Source: Alishewanella metallidurans
GTDB lineage: Bacteria; Pseudomonadota; Gammaproteobacteria; Enterobacterales; Alteromonadaceae
Length of the DNA: 64,000 nt
Assembly (NCBI RefSeq): GCF_036983985.1
Contig: NZ_JALAHQ010000002.1
Coordinates: 124,001 to 188,000 of the forward strand
Reading direction: 5' to 3'
A program made the translations under genes and the position numbers. Below are positions 49,191 through 59,410 of the stretch, piece by piece; the stretch's first letter is position 1; every line of letters begins with the position of its first letter. Below the pieces are notes generated by a model. The model saw only the letters and a list, made by a program, of their open reading frames with translations, made no database searches and was not told the origin of the DNA.

Positions 49191-51209
49191 TTAAATCGAG
49201 GCGGCCAACTCAGTGCCTTGACGTATAGCGCGTTTGGCATCTAATTCAGCAGCTACGTCAGCACCACCAATTAAATGTGCTGTAATACCGTGTTGCTCTA
49301 AGCCCGCCACTAACACGCGTAATGGTTCTTGTCCGGCACAGATCACCACATTATCTACATTAAGGCAGCGCTCTTCACCGGCTATTTCAACCCAGAGGCC
49401 AGCATCGTCTACTTTAATGTAATTAACACCGGCTATCATCTCAACGCCCTTTTTCTTTAACGATGCACGATGGATCCAGCCCGTCGTTTTACCTAAACCT
49501 GCACCTACTTTACTGGCTTTACGCTGTAACAAATACACTTTACGTACAGCTGGCTGTGTGCCCTCGTCAGGCAACAATGCGCCTCTAGACTGGTAGTCTT
49601 TATCTATACCCCAATCCTTTAACCAAGCATCAGGTTGCAGTGTAAGCGAATCAGGCTCAGTTAAATATTCAGCCACATCAAAGCCAATACCACCAGCACC
49701 AATAATTGCAACATGCTGCCCCACGGCTTTATGATCACGTAATACATCAAGATAGCTCAATACTTTAGGATGATCACTACCAACTAAACCAATATCACGT
49801 GGCACTATACCGCTAGCCAACACCACCTCATCAAAACCGCCTTTGGCTAGGCTATCGGCTGTTTGCTCGCTATTTAAAAATAGTTTAATGGCATGTAGTT
49901 TTATCATACGTCCGTAGTAACGCAGTGTTTCGTTAAACTCTTCTTTACCCGGTATTTGCTTGGCATAATTAAATTGGCCACCAATTTGATGCGATTTATC
50001 AAACAAATGTACTTCATGCCCACGTTGAGCAGCATTAACACTAAAAGCTAATCCGGCGGGGCCTGCGCCAACTACGGCAATTTTTTTCGGCTTAGTAGCT
50101 GGGGTAAGATTTAGCTCAGTTTCATAGCATGCACGTGGGTTTACTAAACAACTCGCCCGCTTGTTTTGAAACACATGGTCTAAACACGCTTGATTACAGG
50201 CAATGCAGGTGTTAATTAGCTCTGCTTGGTTTGCTGCAGCCTTATTAACAAAATCGGCATCGGCTAAAAAAGGCCGCGCCATACACACCATATCGGCCTG
50301 CCCTTTAGCTAAAATATCTTCTGCAACCTGAGGAACATTAATACGGTTAGTAGCAATAACTGGAATACTAACTTCAGCTTTTACCCGCTCGGTGATCCAG
50401 CTAAAAGCAGCTCGCGGCACCATAGTGCCAATAGTTGGTACTCGTGCTTCATGCCAGCCGATACCGGTGTTTATCAAGGTAGCGCCAGCGCTGGCAATAG
50501 CTTTTGCTAGCGCTACAACTTCATCGTAGCTATTTCCATCTTCAACTAAATCTAACATCGATAACCGATAGATAATAATAAAATCATCGCCACAGGCGGC
50601 ACGCACCGCTTTTACTGTTTCTATAGCAAAACGACAACGGTTTTCGAAACTGCCGCCCCACTCGTCATCACGATGATTAGTGCGTGAACAAATAAATTGA
50701 TTAATTAAATAGCCTTCTGAGCCCATAACTTCAACGCCATCGTAGCCAGCATTTTTTGCTAACTTAGCCGATGTCGCAAAGTCTTTTATAGTGCCGCGAA
50801 CCTGGCGCGCAGACATTTTTGATGGTTTAAATGGCGTAATTGGCGACTTAATTTTGCTCGGCGCCACACTAAATGGATGATAACCATAGCGACCGGCATG
50901 TAATAACTGTAAGCAAATTTTTGCACCATGCTCATGCACAGCTTTAGTTACCAGTTTGTGTTTACCCGTTTGCCACCAAAAGCTAAGCTGACTGCCAAAT
51001 GGGACTAAATTACCACGAAAATTTGGGCTTATGCCGCCGGTAATTATCATGCCGACACCACCTTTAGCTCGCTCTGCATAAAAGGCTGCAAGCTTGCTAA
51101 AACCTTGCTTCTCTTCTTCTAAACCGGTATGCATTGAACCCATAATTACCCGATTTTTCAGTGTAGTGAAACCTAAATCTAGTGGTTGTAATAATTTTTG
51201 ATAGGCCAC
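49191..51209 (-). CDS. fadH: 2,4-dienoyl-CoA reductase (NADPH)
   Basis: A 672-residue flavo-iron-sulfur enzyme, the same length as E. coli FadH. It has an N-terminal FMN TIM barrel (LGFTTLKNRVIMGSMHTGLEE), a 4Fe-4S site (CIACNQACLDHVF...CLVNPRAC) and a C-terminal FAD/NADPH module (VAVVGAGPAGLAF; ILASGIVPR-like). It reduces 2,4-dienoyl-CoA during beta-oxidation of unsaturated fatty acids. I set the start at GTG 51209 (MAYQKLLQPLDLG) because GAGGG stands 5 bases upstream and it matches the E. coli start; an ATG at 51245 would add 12 unmatched residues. Confidence 0.95.
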   Translation of the reverse strand: MAYQKLLQPLDLGFTTLKNRVIMGSMHTGLEEEKQGFSKLAAFYAERAKGGVGMIITGGISPNFRGNLVPFGSQLSFWWQTGKHKLVTKAVHEHGAKICLQLLHAGRYGYHPFSVAPSKIKSPITPFKPSKMSARQVRGTIKDFATSAKLAKNAGYDGVEVMGSEGYLINQFICSRTNHRDDEWGGSFENRCRFAIETVKAVRAACGDDFIIIYRLSMLDLVEDGNSYDEVVALAKAIASAGATLINTGIGWHEARVPTIGTMVPRAAFSWITERVKAEVSIPVIATNRINVPQVAEDILAKGQADMVCMARPFLADADFVNKAAANQAELINTCIACNQACLDHVFQNKRASCLVNPRACYETELNLTPATKPKKIAVVGAGPAGLAFSVNAAQRGHEVHLFDKSHQIGGQFNYAKQIPGKEEFNETLRYYGRMIKLHAIKLFLNSEQTADSLAKGGFDEVVLASGIVPRDIGLVGSDHPKVLSYLDVLRDHKAVGQHVAIIGAGGIGFDVAEYLTEPDSLTLQPDAWLKDWGIDKDYQSRGALLPDEGTQPAVRKVYLLQRKASKVGAGLGKTTGWIHRASLKKKGVEMIAGVNYIKVDDAGLWVEIAGEERCLNVDNVVICAGQEPLRVLVAGLEQHGITAHLIGGADVAAELDAKRAIRQGTELAASI

Positions 51210-51393
51210 ATCACCCTCTCTGGTCGTACCTGTTGTTTGAAGCAAACTTTAGCTGCTTTGCCGGTTGATAGCAAGCTGAGCCTGCGCTGATCTGGTGTGT
51301 TACACATTTACTTACAAATTCCACTTAGCCTTTAATGCTAAATTGTTTAGCATATGACAGTGCGCAACTTTTGCTTTTAATCAGGAAATATCT

Positions 51394-53274
51394 ATGACCA
51401 ATACTAATCCCGGCACTATTCGTCGGTTATTCAGTGCCATAGCCCGTGTCTATCGTGGCTTTCGCTCTGTTATTCTCAACTTACTGTTTATCATTATAGT
51501 GACCTCTATTGGCATTGCTATGTTTAGCGGTGATGACAAAGTAAAAGTACCCGCAACTGCGGCATTGGTACTAAACCTAAGCGGCGATTTAGTCGAAGAG
51601 AAACGCTGGATAGATCCTATTTCTGCGGCAATTAACGAAAGTGTTGGCGGCCAAGAAGAGGCACCAGAGGTGCTAGTTAATGACGTTATTAAAGTTATAA
51701 AAAACGCCGCTAACGACAATCGCGTTCAGGCAATGGTACTGGAGCTATCAAGCCTAAGAAGTGGTTCTCTTGATAAAATGCAACAAATCGGCAAGGCTAT
51801 TGAAGAGTTTAAAGCCAAAGGTAAAAAGGTTTTTGCTTACAGCGGCTTTTATGATCAAACTCAATATTACTTAGCCAGTTACGCTGATGAAATTAATATC
51901 AGCCCTATGGGCACCGTGCTGTTAGAAGGTTACGGTAGTTATCCAATGTATTATAAAAATGCGTTGGAAAAATTAAAAATTAACACCCATGTATTTCGAG
52001 TGGGTACTTATAAATCAGCGGTAGAGCCGTTTTTACGTAACGATATGTCAGACGCCGCTAAAGAAGCTAACTTGGCATGGTTAAACGAATTATGGCACGA
52101 CTATAAAACCCAAGTTGCTGCACGTCGTGGTTTTGCTGTAGATAATTTTGATGAAACCTACGGCGCGCTGCTTGAGAAGTTGCAAGCTGCTAACGGCGAT
52201 TTAAGCCAATATGCGCTGAACGCTGGTTTAGTTGATCATATAAAAACACGCGAAACCTTTCGCCGAGAATTAATGGCTATTGTTGGTGAAAATAAGGATC
52301 ACAGTTACAACCATGTAACCTTTGCTGATTACACTGATTTAGTTATTCCTCGCCAACAATTTGATAATCCAATCAGCGACAAAGTTGCGGTAGTGGTAGC
52401 GCGCGGCGTAATAGTTGACGGCAATGCCAAAGCCGGCGATATTGGTGGCGATTCTACTGCCGCGCTGTTGCGCAGTGCGCGTTATGACGAAAAAATTAAA
52501 GCCGTAGTGTTGCGTATCGATAGCCCTGGCGGCAGTGCTTATGCATCAGAGGTTATTGCTCAAGAAATACGTTTATTGCGTGAAGCGGGTAAGCCAGTCA
52601 TTGCCTCTATGGGCTCTGTAGCGGCATCAGGCGGTTATTGGATTGCGGCTCCGACAAACGAAATTTGGGCTGCGCCTACTACTATTACAGGTTCTATAGG
52701 TATTTTTGGTTTACTGCATACCGCTGAAAATGTATTGCCGGTACTTGGCTTAAATGTTGACGGTGTTGGCACTACAGAACTAGCTGGTTTATCTAGCGGT
52801 TTGCCGTTATATAAAGGCTTAAACGATAAAGCTAAAGACTTATTCCAACTAATGATTGAACGTGGTTATACCGAGTTTTTAACCTTAGTTAGCGAAAACC
52901 GTAATATGACCATTACACAAGTCGATGCTGTAGCACAGGGTCGTGTTTGGACTGGGCAAAAAGCGTTAGAGCTTGGTTTAGTTGATAAACTAGGTAGCTT
53001 TGATGACGCAATAAAAGCTGCGGCGGAAAAAGCCGGCTTAAGTAACTATGACATTAAAGTGATGCAACAAGAGCTAACGCCTAGCGAGAAAATGTTAAAC
53101 GAACTACTAGGTAGTGCAAAAGCAAAAGGCTGGTTGCCACAAGGCAGCGCAAGTGCAGAGCAAAAGCTACTAGCTCAATTAACTCAACAAGTAAAACAAA
53201 ACTTTGTCTTACTTAATCAGTTTAATGATCCAAATGGTGTTTATTCATACTGTGTAGGTTGCAGCATTAACTGA
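51394..53274 (+). CDS. sppA: Signal peptide peptidase SppA, 67K type
   Basis: A 626-residue inner-membrane protease (E. coli 618). A membrane anchor lies at about 26-44, followed by two tandem ClpP-like domains facing the periplasm. The catalytic pair appears as Lys207 (GTYKSAVEP) in the first domain and Ser412 (SVAASGGYW) in the second, matching K209 and S409 of E. coli. It degrades cleaved signal peptides. A terminator follows, then ansA, the E. coli order. Confidence 0.95.
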   Translation: MTNTNPGTIRRLFSAIARVYRGFRSVILNLLFIIIVTSIGIAMFSGDDKVKVPATAALVLNLSGDLVEEKRWIDPISAAINESVGGQEEAPEVLVNDVIKVIKNAANDNRVQAMVLELSSLRSGSLDKMQQIGKAIEEFKAKGKKVFAYSGFYDQTQYYLASYADEINISPMGTVLLEGYGSYPMYYKNALEKLKINTHVFRVGTYKSAVEPFLRNDMSDAAKEANLAWLNELWHDYKTQVAARRGFAVDNFDETYGALLEKLQAANGDLSQYALNAGLVDHIKTRETFRRELMAIVGENKDHSYNHVTFADYTDLVIPRQQFDNPISDKVAVVVARGVIVDGNAKAGDIGGDSTAALLRSARYDEKIKAVVLRIDSPGGSAYASEVIAQEIRLLREAGKPVIASMGSVAASGGYWIAAPTNEIWAAPTTITGSIGIFGLLHTAENVLPVLGLNVDGVGTTELAGLSSGLPLYKGLNDKAKDLFQLMIERGYTEFLTLVSENRNMTITQVDAVAQGRVWTGQKALELGLVDKLGSFDDAIKAAAEKAGLSNYDIKVMQQELTPSEKMLNELLGSAKAKGWLPQGSASAEQKLLAQLTQQVKQNFVLLNQFNDPNGVYSYCVGCSIN

Positions 53275-53296
53275 CAGCCATAGCGAAGTCTATTAC

Positions 53297-53324
53297 AATG
53301 CCCAGCACTGACTGGGCATTTTTA
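53297..53324 (+). terminator. Terminator of sppA
   Basis: AATGCCCAG (53297-53305) and CTGGGCATT (53312-53320) pair around 6 nt and are followed by T's. Confidence 0.9.
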
Positions 53325-53337
53325 TTTGATTAACCAT

Positions 53338-54354
53338 ATGAACAGAAAACGTATTTATGTAGCCTATACCGGCGGCACCATTGGTATGCAACATTCCAAA
53401 CAAGGCTTTGTACCTGTATCTGGTTTTTTAACCGATACAGTAAAACGAATGCCAGAATTTTATCGGCCCGAAATGCCCGAATTTGTTATTCATGAATATG
53501 ACCCCGTTATAGACTCTTCTGACATGACGCCTGAACACTGGCGCGATATTGCTCAAGATATTCAGCAGCAATATCATAATTATGATGGTTTTGTCGTACT
53601 GCATGGTACTGACACCATGGCGTATACCGCATCAGCACTGTCGTTTATGTTAGAGAACCTAGAAAAACCGGTGATTATTACCGGTTCACAAATTCCATTA
53701 GCGCAAATGCGTTCGGATGGTCAGGTAAATTTGTTAAACGCACTCTATTTGGCGGCAAATTACCCGATTGCTGAAGTCGCGCTATTTTTTAATAACCAAT
53801 TATTTCGTGGTAACCGCGCAACCAAAGCCGATGCAAATGGCTTTAATGCTTTTGCTTCGCCAAATTTCCCGCCATTACTTGAAGCCGGCATTCACATTAA
53901 CTTAATTGCTGGGCATTTACACCAAGTCGCAATAGCGGCGCCGTTAACCTTGGCGTCTGTTGTACCGCAACCTATCAGTGTAGTTACATTATACCCGGGC
54001 ATTAGCACCGAAGTGATCCGTAACATGACGTCAGCACCGGTGCGGGCACTAATTATAAAATCTTTTGGTGTAGGTAATGCGCCTCAGCGGCCAGAGCTAC
54101 TGCAAATACTTACCGACGCTAGTGAGCGTGGCTTAATTATTGTTAACTGTACGCAGTGCTTTAAAGGTACGGTTAATATGCAAGGCTACGCAACGGGGAA
54201 TGCTTTAAAACAGTGTGGCGTAATTAGCGGATATGACATGACCTTAGAAGCCACGTTAACTAAGCTGCATTACTTACTGAGTAAACCTTTATCAGCTCAC
54301 GAAATTCGTGAGCAAATGCAACAAGATTTACGTGGTGAGCTAACTGCAGGTTAA
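53338..54354 (+). CDS. ansA: Type I (cytoplasmic) L-asparaginase
   Basis: A 338-residue asparaginase that hydrolyses L-asparagine to aspartate and ammonia. The two catalytic Thr motifs are YTGGTIGM near the start and HGTDTMAYTA at about 90. The C-terminal motif YATGNALK...GYDMTLEATLTKLHYLLS is as in E. coli AnsA. The start MNRKRIYVAYTGG at 53338 matches AnsA; a TTG 12 bases upstream is less likely. The terminator of sppA lies immediately before. Confidence 0.95.
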   Translation: MNRKRIYVAYTGGTIGMQHSKQGFVPVSGFLTDTVKRMPEFYRPEMPEFVIHEYDPVIDSSDMTPEHWRDIAQDIQQQYHNYDGFVVLHGTDTMAYTASALSFMLENLEKPVIITGSQIPLAQMRSDGQVNLLNALYLAANYPIAEVALFFNNQLFRGNRATKADANGFNAFASPNFPPLLEAGIHINLIAGHLHQVAIAAPLTLASVVPQPISVVTLYPGISTEVIRNMTSAPVRALIIKSFGVGNAPQRPELLQILTDASERGLIIVNCTQCFKGTVNMQGYATGNALKQCGVISGYDMTLEATLTKLHYLLSKPLSAHEIREQMQQDLRGELTAG

Positions 54355-54375
54355 GTTGCTTAGGCTTAACCTGCT

Positions 54376-54405
54376 AAAAGCGTTATTTAAATAAATAACG
54401 CTTTT
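54376..54405. terminator. Bidirectional terminator overlapping a stop codon
   Basis: AAAAGCGTTATTTA and TAAATAACGCTTTT pair over 14 bp around AA. It stands between ansA and the convergent DUF349 gene and includes the latter's stop codon (54387-54389). Confidence 0.88.
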
Positions 54406-57098
54406 ACTCTCGCTAACAGTGGTAACTCATGTTCTGCAACTGCACCAAACTGTAGCCAACGTTTTAACAGGCTATCTTTGTCTAATACGTTTCCCTGATT
54501 GTGCTTATCAGATAATAACAACAACTGTACCTGCTGCCGAGCGCCCTGCTCGTGCACTGGCGATGGTACATTGGCAATGATCTCTAACGCCAAGGTTAGC
54601 TGTTCGCGACTAAACTGTCGCTCTTGCTGCGTAGCAAAAACATCCCGGTACATAGCTGGTAATTGTTCACTGCTAACAGCCGGGTTAGTGAGCAATTCGA
54701 ACATTTGGCTAAATTCACGTTGTCCTTGTTGCTGTTGCCATTGACGCTGCCGTTGTTTTAATATCTCTTGTAGCTGTTTTACTGCTTGCTGTGTCGCCGC
54801 TGATTGAGGTTGTAAAGCATCTAACTGCTGTTGCACAGCAGTAAAAGCTGAGGGCTCTTCAGCTTGCTCTAACATTGCTGTCAGCTGATTTAAACTCGCG
54901 GAAAACTGCTGCAACTCTGCCTGTTCGGCTACTTTTTTCAGCTCAACCTGCTCTGCTCTGGCGTTAAAGAAACCATCACATACCGCACGAAACTCAGTCC
55001 ATAAGGCTTGATCTTGTTTGCGTGCAGCCTGGCCCAGTGTTTTCCACTGTTGTTGGCATTCCTTTAGTATTTTAGCGGTTAAATTTGCTTCTTCTAACGC
55101 TAATGCAGCACGCGCTTGGTCAATTAGCTGTTGTTTTGCTATTGCTACCTGCTGCTGTGTTGCATTTAGTTGCTCCCTTAGCGGGGTTAACGCAGCATTA
55201 AACGCGTCATTTAAACCAGAAAACTGCTGTTTGTCTACTGAGCCAGCTTGCTGCCAAGCCTGCTTCAACTGTTGTAGATGCCTATCTAGCGTTTTCGTAT
55301 CATGTTGTTGTGTTTGTAAAGCAATGGCTTGCTGAATTAGCTGTTCCCGTTGTTTTACGTGCTCGGCACGCTGTGCATCTTGTGCAGCAAAATACACTCT
55401 ACATGGCGAAAATGCGCGCTCGCACGCTTGATCAAATGCCGTATTTAACTGCTCTTCTTGCACTGGATCAGCTTTACCTAAACTGCTCCACTGAGCGCGG
55501 GCAAGTTTTACCTCATCGGCGCGCTTACGAACGGCGCTATCGGCTATATCGATATCTAGCTGCTGTATTTGTTCCAGTAATTGCTGCTTACGCGGTGTAG
55601 CGATATATTCTTGCCAATCGGCAAGCTCGGCCATTTTATCGCGAGCAAACTCATAGTCTTTACTTAACTGCGCTTGCAATGCTGGTGTAAGTTGCTGGTA
55701 GTCTTCTTCAATACCTTTAAATAAGCCAAACAGTACTTTGTATTTGCCCGCATTATACAAGCGGCGATACTGTGCAAGCTTGCTACGACATTGCCGTTGG
55801 GTTTTGTCGCCTTCTGCATTAAATGCTTTGGCGGCAGTTTTCCATTGCTCAGTTAACTCTGTTTTGGCTTGCTGTAAACTCAGCGGCACAGCAATAATCA
55901 TGGCTTTACTTAGCTGACGCCAATCATTTTGAAACTGTGCTACTTGTTCGGCACTTTGTTGAAACAGTGCTATATCATCAGGTACAGCAATTGCTGCCCA
56001 GTCAGCGACAATGCGCGTTAACTGAGCCAATTGCTCTGCCAGTAATGGCAGTTGTGCTAGTTGTTGTTGTAACTGGGCAGCACGTTTACCAAGGCTTAGT
56101 TTATCTGTAATGTCTGCGTTGGCCAGCTCGGTAGTAAACGCATGTAATTGTTGCTCTAATTGCTGCGCCGCGTTGATGTCGGTATTAAGTAAAGTTTGTT
56201 GCAGACGGTATTCTAGCGCCGATAATTGTTGTTGCATTGTTTGCTGAGCAACCAATTTCGCTTGAGTTTTTGCTTGTTCAACCTGAATTTGCTCCAATTC
56301 AGCTAATCGCGGCGTTAGCCATTGCTGAATTTGACCAACAATTTTGTCATACTTTTGCTGATATTCTGTTGCTTCATCGGCTAAACAGTCAAGCTCTGGG
56401 CTTAATTGCTGCCATTGTACGTCATAGTCGGCTAAATGTGCCGGAATATCAGCTAAACTAACGCGCTCTCGAGTAGCATTAAGTTTAGCTAAAAGTAAGG
56501 TTAATTGCTTGCGTAGCTGAATTGGCTTTTGTTTTTGCTCGCTAAGCATATGTAACTTTTGTTTTATATCGTGTTGTAATTCACCATCTAGCTGTTTTAC
56601 TAGCTTTTCTAATAGTTTTTCATCGTTAATATTAGCTAATAATTCACGTTTTTGTGACAGCTGCAACACAGGATCTAGCAACGCTTTATGATTTAATTCG
56701 GTTTTATTTAAGCGTAATAGTAAATTAAACTTAATCTCGGCGTCAGTTTCCGTTTGGGCTAACTGTTCCAAAATACTGCCACGATTGCACTGAGCAATAA
56801 ATTTCTGTTTTAGTTTAGCTTCTACTTTGTTTTGTAATAATTGTTCAATTAACGTCTGCTCTGCTAGCTGCTGCAAACGTTCAGAACTATCGTGTTTACT
56901 ACTTTGCCACCATAACGAAAAATCGTTTAATTTAAGTAGCGCGGCTTTACGCACTGCTTCTGAACCATCATTAAAAGCCAATTCGTGCAAAATGCTTTTA
57001 TGCTCTTGACTAATTGGGTTAAGCGTTTGAATTGCTTGTTGACGCACTAACGCATCAGCATGTTGCCACTTCGGCTTAAAAAAGCGTTTAAAGATCAT
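54387..57098 (-). CDS. DUF349 coiled-coil protein
   Basis: A 903-residue, Gln- and Leu-rich, mainly helical protein. It contains several DUF349 repeats of about 75 residues, seen as W-x2-LG/S..K/...F..ACD/...FF patterns such as QWSSLGKADPVQEEQLNTAFDQACERAF and QQWKTLGQAARKQDQALWTEFRAVCDGFFNAR. The N-terminal 60 residues resemble HEAT-like helices (DALVRQQAIQTLNPISQ...). The function of the family is unknown. It overlaps the yeaC-like gene by 11 bp, indicating translational coupling. Confidence 0.85.
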   Translation of the reverse strand: MIFKRFFKPKWQHADALVRQQAIQTLNPISQEHKSILHELAFNDGSEAVRKAALLKLNDFSLWWQSSKHDSSERLQQLAEQTLIEQLLQNKVEAKLKQKFIAQCNRGSILEQLAQTETDAEIKFNLLLRLNKTELNHKALLDPVLQLSQKRELLANINDEKLLEKLVKQLDGELQHDIKQKLHMLSEQKQKPIQLRKQLTLLLAKLNATRERVSLADIPAHLADYDVQWQQLSPELDCLADEATEYQQKYDKIVGQIQQWLTPRLAELEQIQVEQAKTQAKLVAQQTMQQQLSALEYRLQQTLLNTDINAAQQLEQQLHAFTTELANADITDKLSLGKRAAQLQQQLAQLPLLAEQLAQLTRIVADWAAIAVPDDIALFQQSAEQVAQFQNDWRQLSKAMIIAVPLSLQQAKTELTEQWKTAAKAFNAEGDKTQRQCRSKLAQYRRLYNAGKYKVLFGLFKGIEEDYQQLTPALQAQLSKDYEFARDKMAELADWQEYIATPRKQQLLEQIQQLDIDIADSAVRKRADEVKLARAQWSSLGKADPVQEEQLNTAFDQACERAFSPCRVYFAAQDAQRAEHVKQREQLIQQAIALQTQQHDTKTLDRHLQQLKQAWQQAGSVDKQQFSGLNDAFNAALTPLREQLNATQQQVAIAKQQLIDQARAALALEEANLTAKILKECQQQWKTLGQAARKQDQALWTEFRAVCDGFFNARAEQVELKKVAEQAELQQFSASLNQLTAMLEQAEEPSAFTAVQQQLDALQPQSAATQQAVKQLQEILKQRQRQWQQQQGQREFSQMFELLTNPAVSSEQLPAMYRDVFATQQERQFSREQLTLALEIIANVPSPVHEQGARQQVQLLLLSDKHNQGNVLDKDSLLKRWLQFGAVAEHELPLLARVKALFI

Positions 57099-57369
57099 CG
57101 TGCGAGAACCTTGCTATAGACTGCGGAGTATCGAATTGTTTTTTTAGTTCGGCCTTAGTTTTTTGTATCATTTGGCCATCAGCACCTATGGTAAATATTT
57201 CTTCCGATTTAAGCACATGAGCCTGATACGCCATCACTAATTGAAAGCTATGGTCGCGCTGATCTTCAGTTAGTGGGTTACCATCGGCCCAACGCCCTGT
57301 TGCAACCGCATCGGCTAACTTTTCATAGACCTCAGGCGTCATGGCCTGAACAAGAGCATTAAAATTCAT
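57088..57369 (-). CDS. DUF1315 family protein (YeaC-like)
   Basis: A 93-residue soluble protein recognised by MTPEVYEKLADAVATGRWADGNPLTEDQRDHSFQLVMAYQ, the core of DUF1315. No function is established. It lies between the zinc-ribbon gene (2 bp gap) and the DUF349 gene (overlap). In E. coli yeaC is close to msrB and gapA, both of which are a few kb away here. Confidence 0.87.
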   Translation of the reverse strand: MNFNALVQAMTPEVYEKLADAVATGRWADGNPLTEDQRDHSFQLVMAYQAHVLKSEEIFTIGADGQMIQKTKAELKKQFDTPQSIARFSHDDL

Positions 57370-57371
57370 AG

Positions 57372-57698
57372 TTACTTACGCTTTTTAATAAAAAATATAC
57401 GGGCACGGCTAATCATATACCAACAAAAGCCAAGCCCAATTGCAGCACCAGCAATATATTGCTGCACACTACCCGCTTCAGGATCCCACCAGTACATTAA
57501 GCCAAAACCGGCTAAAAATAATAACAATGCAAACATCGAGTGGTTGACTAAACTTTGAGCTTGGTCAATCGCTTTGTCACGCGATAACGCAGCGCGCTTT
57601 TCTGGCGTTAAACTGGCTAGATCGCCATTACACTTAACACAGTTAGCACCTTTATCCGACGTTTTATGTCCACAATACGGGCAAGAGATAATAGCCAT
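57372..57698 (-). CDS. Zinc-ribbon membrane protein, unknown function
   Basis: A 108-residue protein. The N-terminus holds a zinc ribbon (CPYCGHKTSDKGANCVKC), followed by a charged linker and two membrane helices (MFALLLFLAGFGLMYWW; YIAGAAIGLGFCWYMI) with a basic end. Such small zinc-ribbon membrane proteins are common but uncharacterised. It is the first of three tightly packed genes with yeaC and DUF349. Confidence 0.8.
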   Translation of the reverse strand: MAIISCPYCGHKTSDKGANCVKCNGDLASLTPEKRAALSRDKAIDQAQSLVNHSMFALLLFLAGFGLMYWWDPEAGSVQQYIAGAAIGLGFCWYMISRARIFFIKKRK

Positions 57699-57726
57699 GG
57701 AACTCCAATTTTAATCAAATTATTGT

Positions 57727-59400
57727 TTAGTGCATCGCTTGGTATATTTTACTCATGATGCTGCCATACATACCAGTTTCAAACCTATCACCAGCAAAAT
57801 AATAGCTGTTTTCACCCTCAGCTATTACAGCACTGTGTTTTTTGTTGGTTAATAACACCACAACCAGACCGTAATAGGGATCAATTAAAGTGGCAGTACC
57901 AGTCCAGCCAGTATGGCCAAATGCATATGCACTGGCGTAAGGGCCAAAATGCCAGTTTAAATCACCACCTACCGCAGTGCGCCAGCCCAAACCCATAGTA
58001 TGATCAGACACTGACGGTCGCACAAATTGCTGCAGTATTGCTTGAGAAAATACCGGCGTTAAATTGTAACCACCATGCAGTGCTAACATTGCCAACCTCG
58101 CGGTTTCACGAGCAGTAGAAAACAAACCGGCATGCCCCGCTACGCCATCAAAAGCATAACGCGCTTTTTCATCGTGTACATTGCCGCGCACGATACCGCC
58201 TTTATCTGCAGGAAAACTAACTCTACCGCCGCGACTATTGCCATCAAGCTCGGTAGCAGCGATTTGCGTTATTGGCACACCTTTACGTAAAGGGTTGAAC
58301 AGGGTGTTATTGAGGCCCATTGGTTGATACAAACTGTGTTCTAGATAATCATCTTGCCGTTTGCCTGTTATGCGTTCAATAACTAAGCCAAGCAACATGT
58401 AGTCAATATCGCTATATATCGACTTAGTACCACGCTCGCGTTCAAACGGCACCTTGCTGGCAATAAGCTGCATACTGCGTTCACGGTTTAAGGAGTAAAA
58501 CATTGCACCATGACGATTGTCAGGGCGATGAAAATGCACTTCAGGCGGATAACCGGCATTATGATAGAGTAAATCGCGAACCAAACGCTGCTCTCGGCCA
58601 TCACCTTGGTATTCATTAATATAATGCTGGATTGGTAAATTAACATCCAACAAGCCCAATTGTACTAAATGCATAATGGCATAGTTGGTAGCGTACATTT
58701 TGGTATTAGAGGCTAAATCAAATAAGGTGTTGCTGTGCATAGGCTCAGGGTTAGCCAGTGGCGAGCCATCGCTATTATATCGATTAGCATAGCCATAAGC
58801 GGTCTCTTTTATTACCTTGCCATCTTTAACAATTAGCAGCACAGCCCCGGGGAAGCCTTGCGCGACTTCGCGATTAATTAGCGAATCTAGCTGGGCAAGC
58901 TCAGTTAATGAAAAACCGGCCTGCTCGGCTGAACCATCTTGTAACATGGGATAAGGTAAAACCACACGCACCGAAGCGCCAAGTGGTTGAATATCAACGA
59001 GTGCTAACTGATTCAGCCCGTTACGCGTTACACTACCAATGTCAAAAGCAAGCTGTTTACCCAAGCTAGCTGAAGGGGAAAGTGATAATACATGGCCATT
59101 AATATTCAAGCTAACACTCTGTGCCGTGCCTAAATCTAACAATAATTGGCCCTGACCTTTATAAGCCCAAAAGCTAGCGTGGTTATTTACTAACGCACGT
59201 TTACTGCTAGTTTCTGGCCAATTTACATCTAGCTGCCCCACCTTGCTCGTCATACTACTAAGCACGGCTTGTTGCTGCTCAGTTTGTTGACTAACAGGTA
59301 ATGGCGATACGGCTAACCAGTGTTGTAATGAAACACAACCCACTAAAAGCTGCAGCGCTATTAATAGCACTGTAGCTTTTAGGCTGGTGCATAATGACAC
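57727..59400 (-). CDS. Serine hydrolase of the beta-lactamase family, PBP4B-like lipoprotein
   Basis: A 557-residue exported protein. The N-terminus is a lipoprotein signal (LLVGC as lipobox). About 150 residues of beta-rich domain follow, then a class C beta-lactamase/PBP domain: catalytic SNTK (S-x-x-K) in FDLASNTKMYATNYA, YSD in KSIYSDIDYM as the Y-x-N equivalent, and HTG in FGHTGWTG as the KTG equivalent. This resembles E. coli YfeW (PBP4B), a weak DD-carboxypeptidase. It probably acts on peptidoglycan peptides at the envelope. The start lies 10 bp after the M14 gene, so the two form an operon. Confidence 0.85.
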   Translation of the reverse strand: MSLCTSLKATVLLIALQLLVGCVSLQHWLAVSPLPVSQQTEQQQAVLSSMTSKVGQLDVNWPETSSKRALVNNHASFWAYKGQGQLLLDLGTAQSVSLNINGHVLSLSPSASLGKQLAFDIGSVTRNGLNQLALVDIQPLGASVRVVLPYPMLQDGSAEQAGFSLTELAQLDSLINREVAQGFPGAVLLIVKDGKVIKETAYGYANRYNSDGSPLANPEPMHSNTLFDLASNTKMYATNYAIMHLVQLGLLDVNLPIQHYINEYQGDGREQRLVRDLLYHNAGYPPEVHFHRPDNRHGAMFYSLNRERSMQLIASKVPFERERGTKSIYSDIDYMLLGLVIERITGKRQDDYLEHSLYQPMGLNNTLFNPLRKGVPITQIAATELDGNSRGGRVSFPADKGGIVRGNVHDEKARYAFDGVAGHAGLFSTARETARLAMLALHGGYNLTPVFSQAILQQFVRPSVSDHTMGLGWRTAVGGDLNWHFGPYASAYAFGHTGWTGTATLIDPYYGLVVVLLTNKKHSAVIAEGENSYYFAGDRFETGMYGSIMSKIYQAMH

Positions 59401-59410
59401 GGTATAAAAC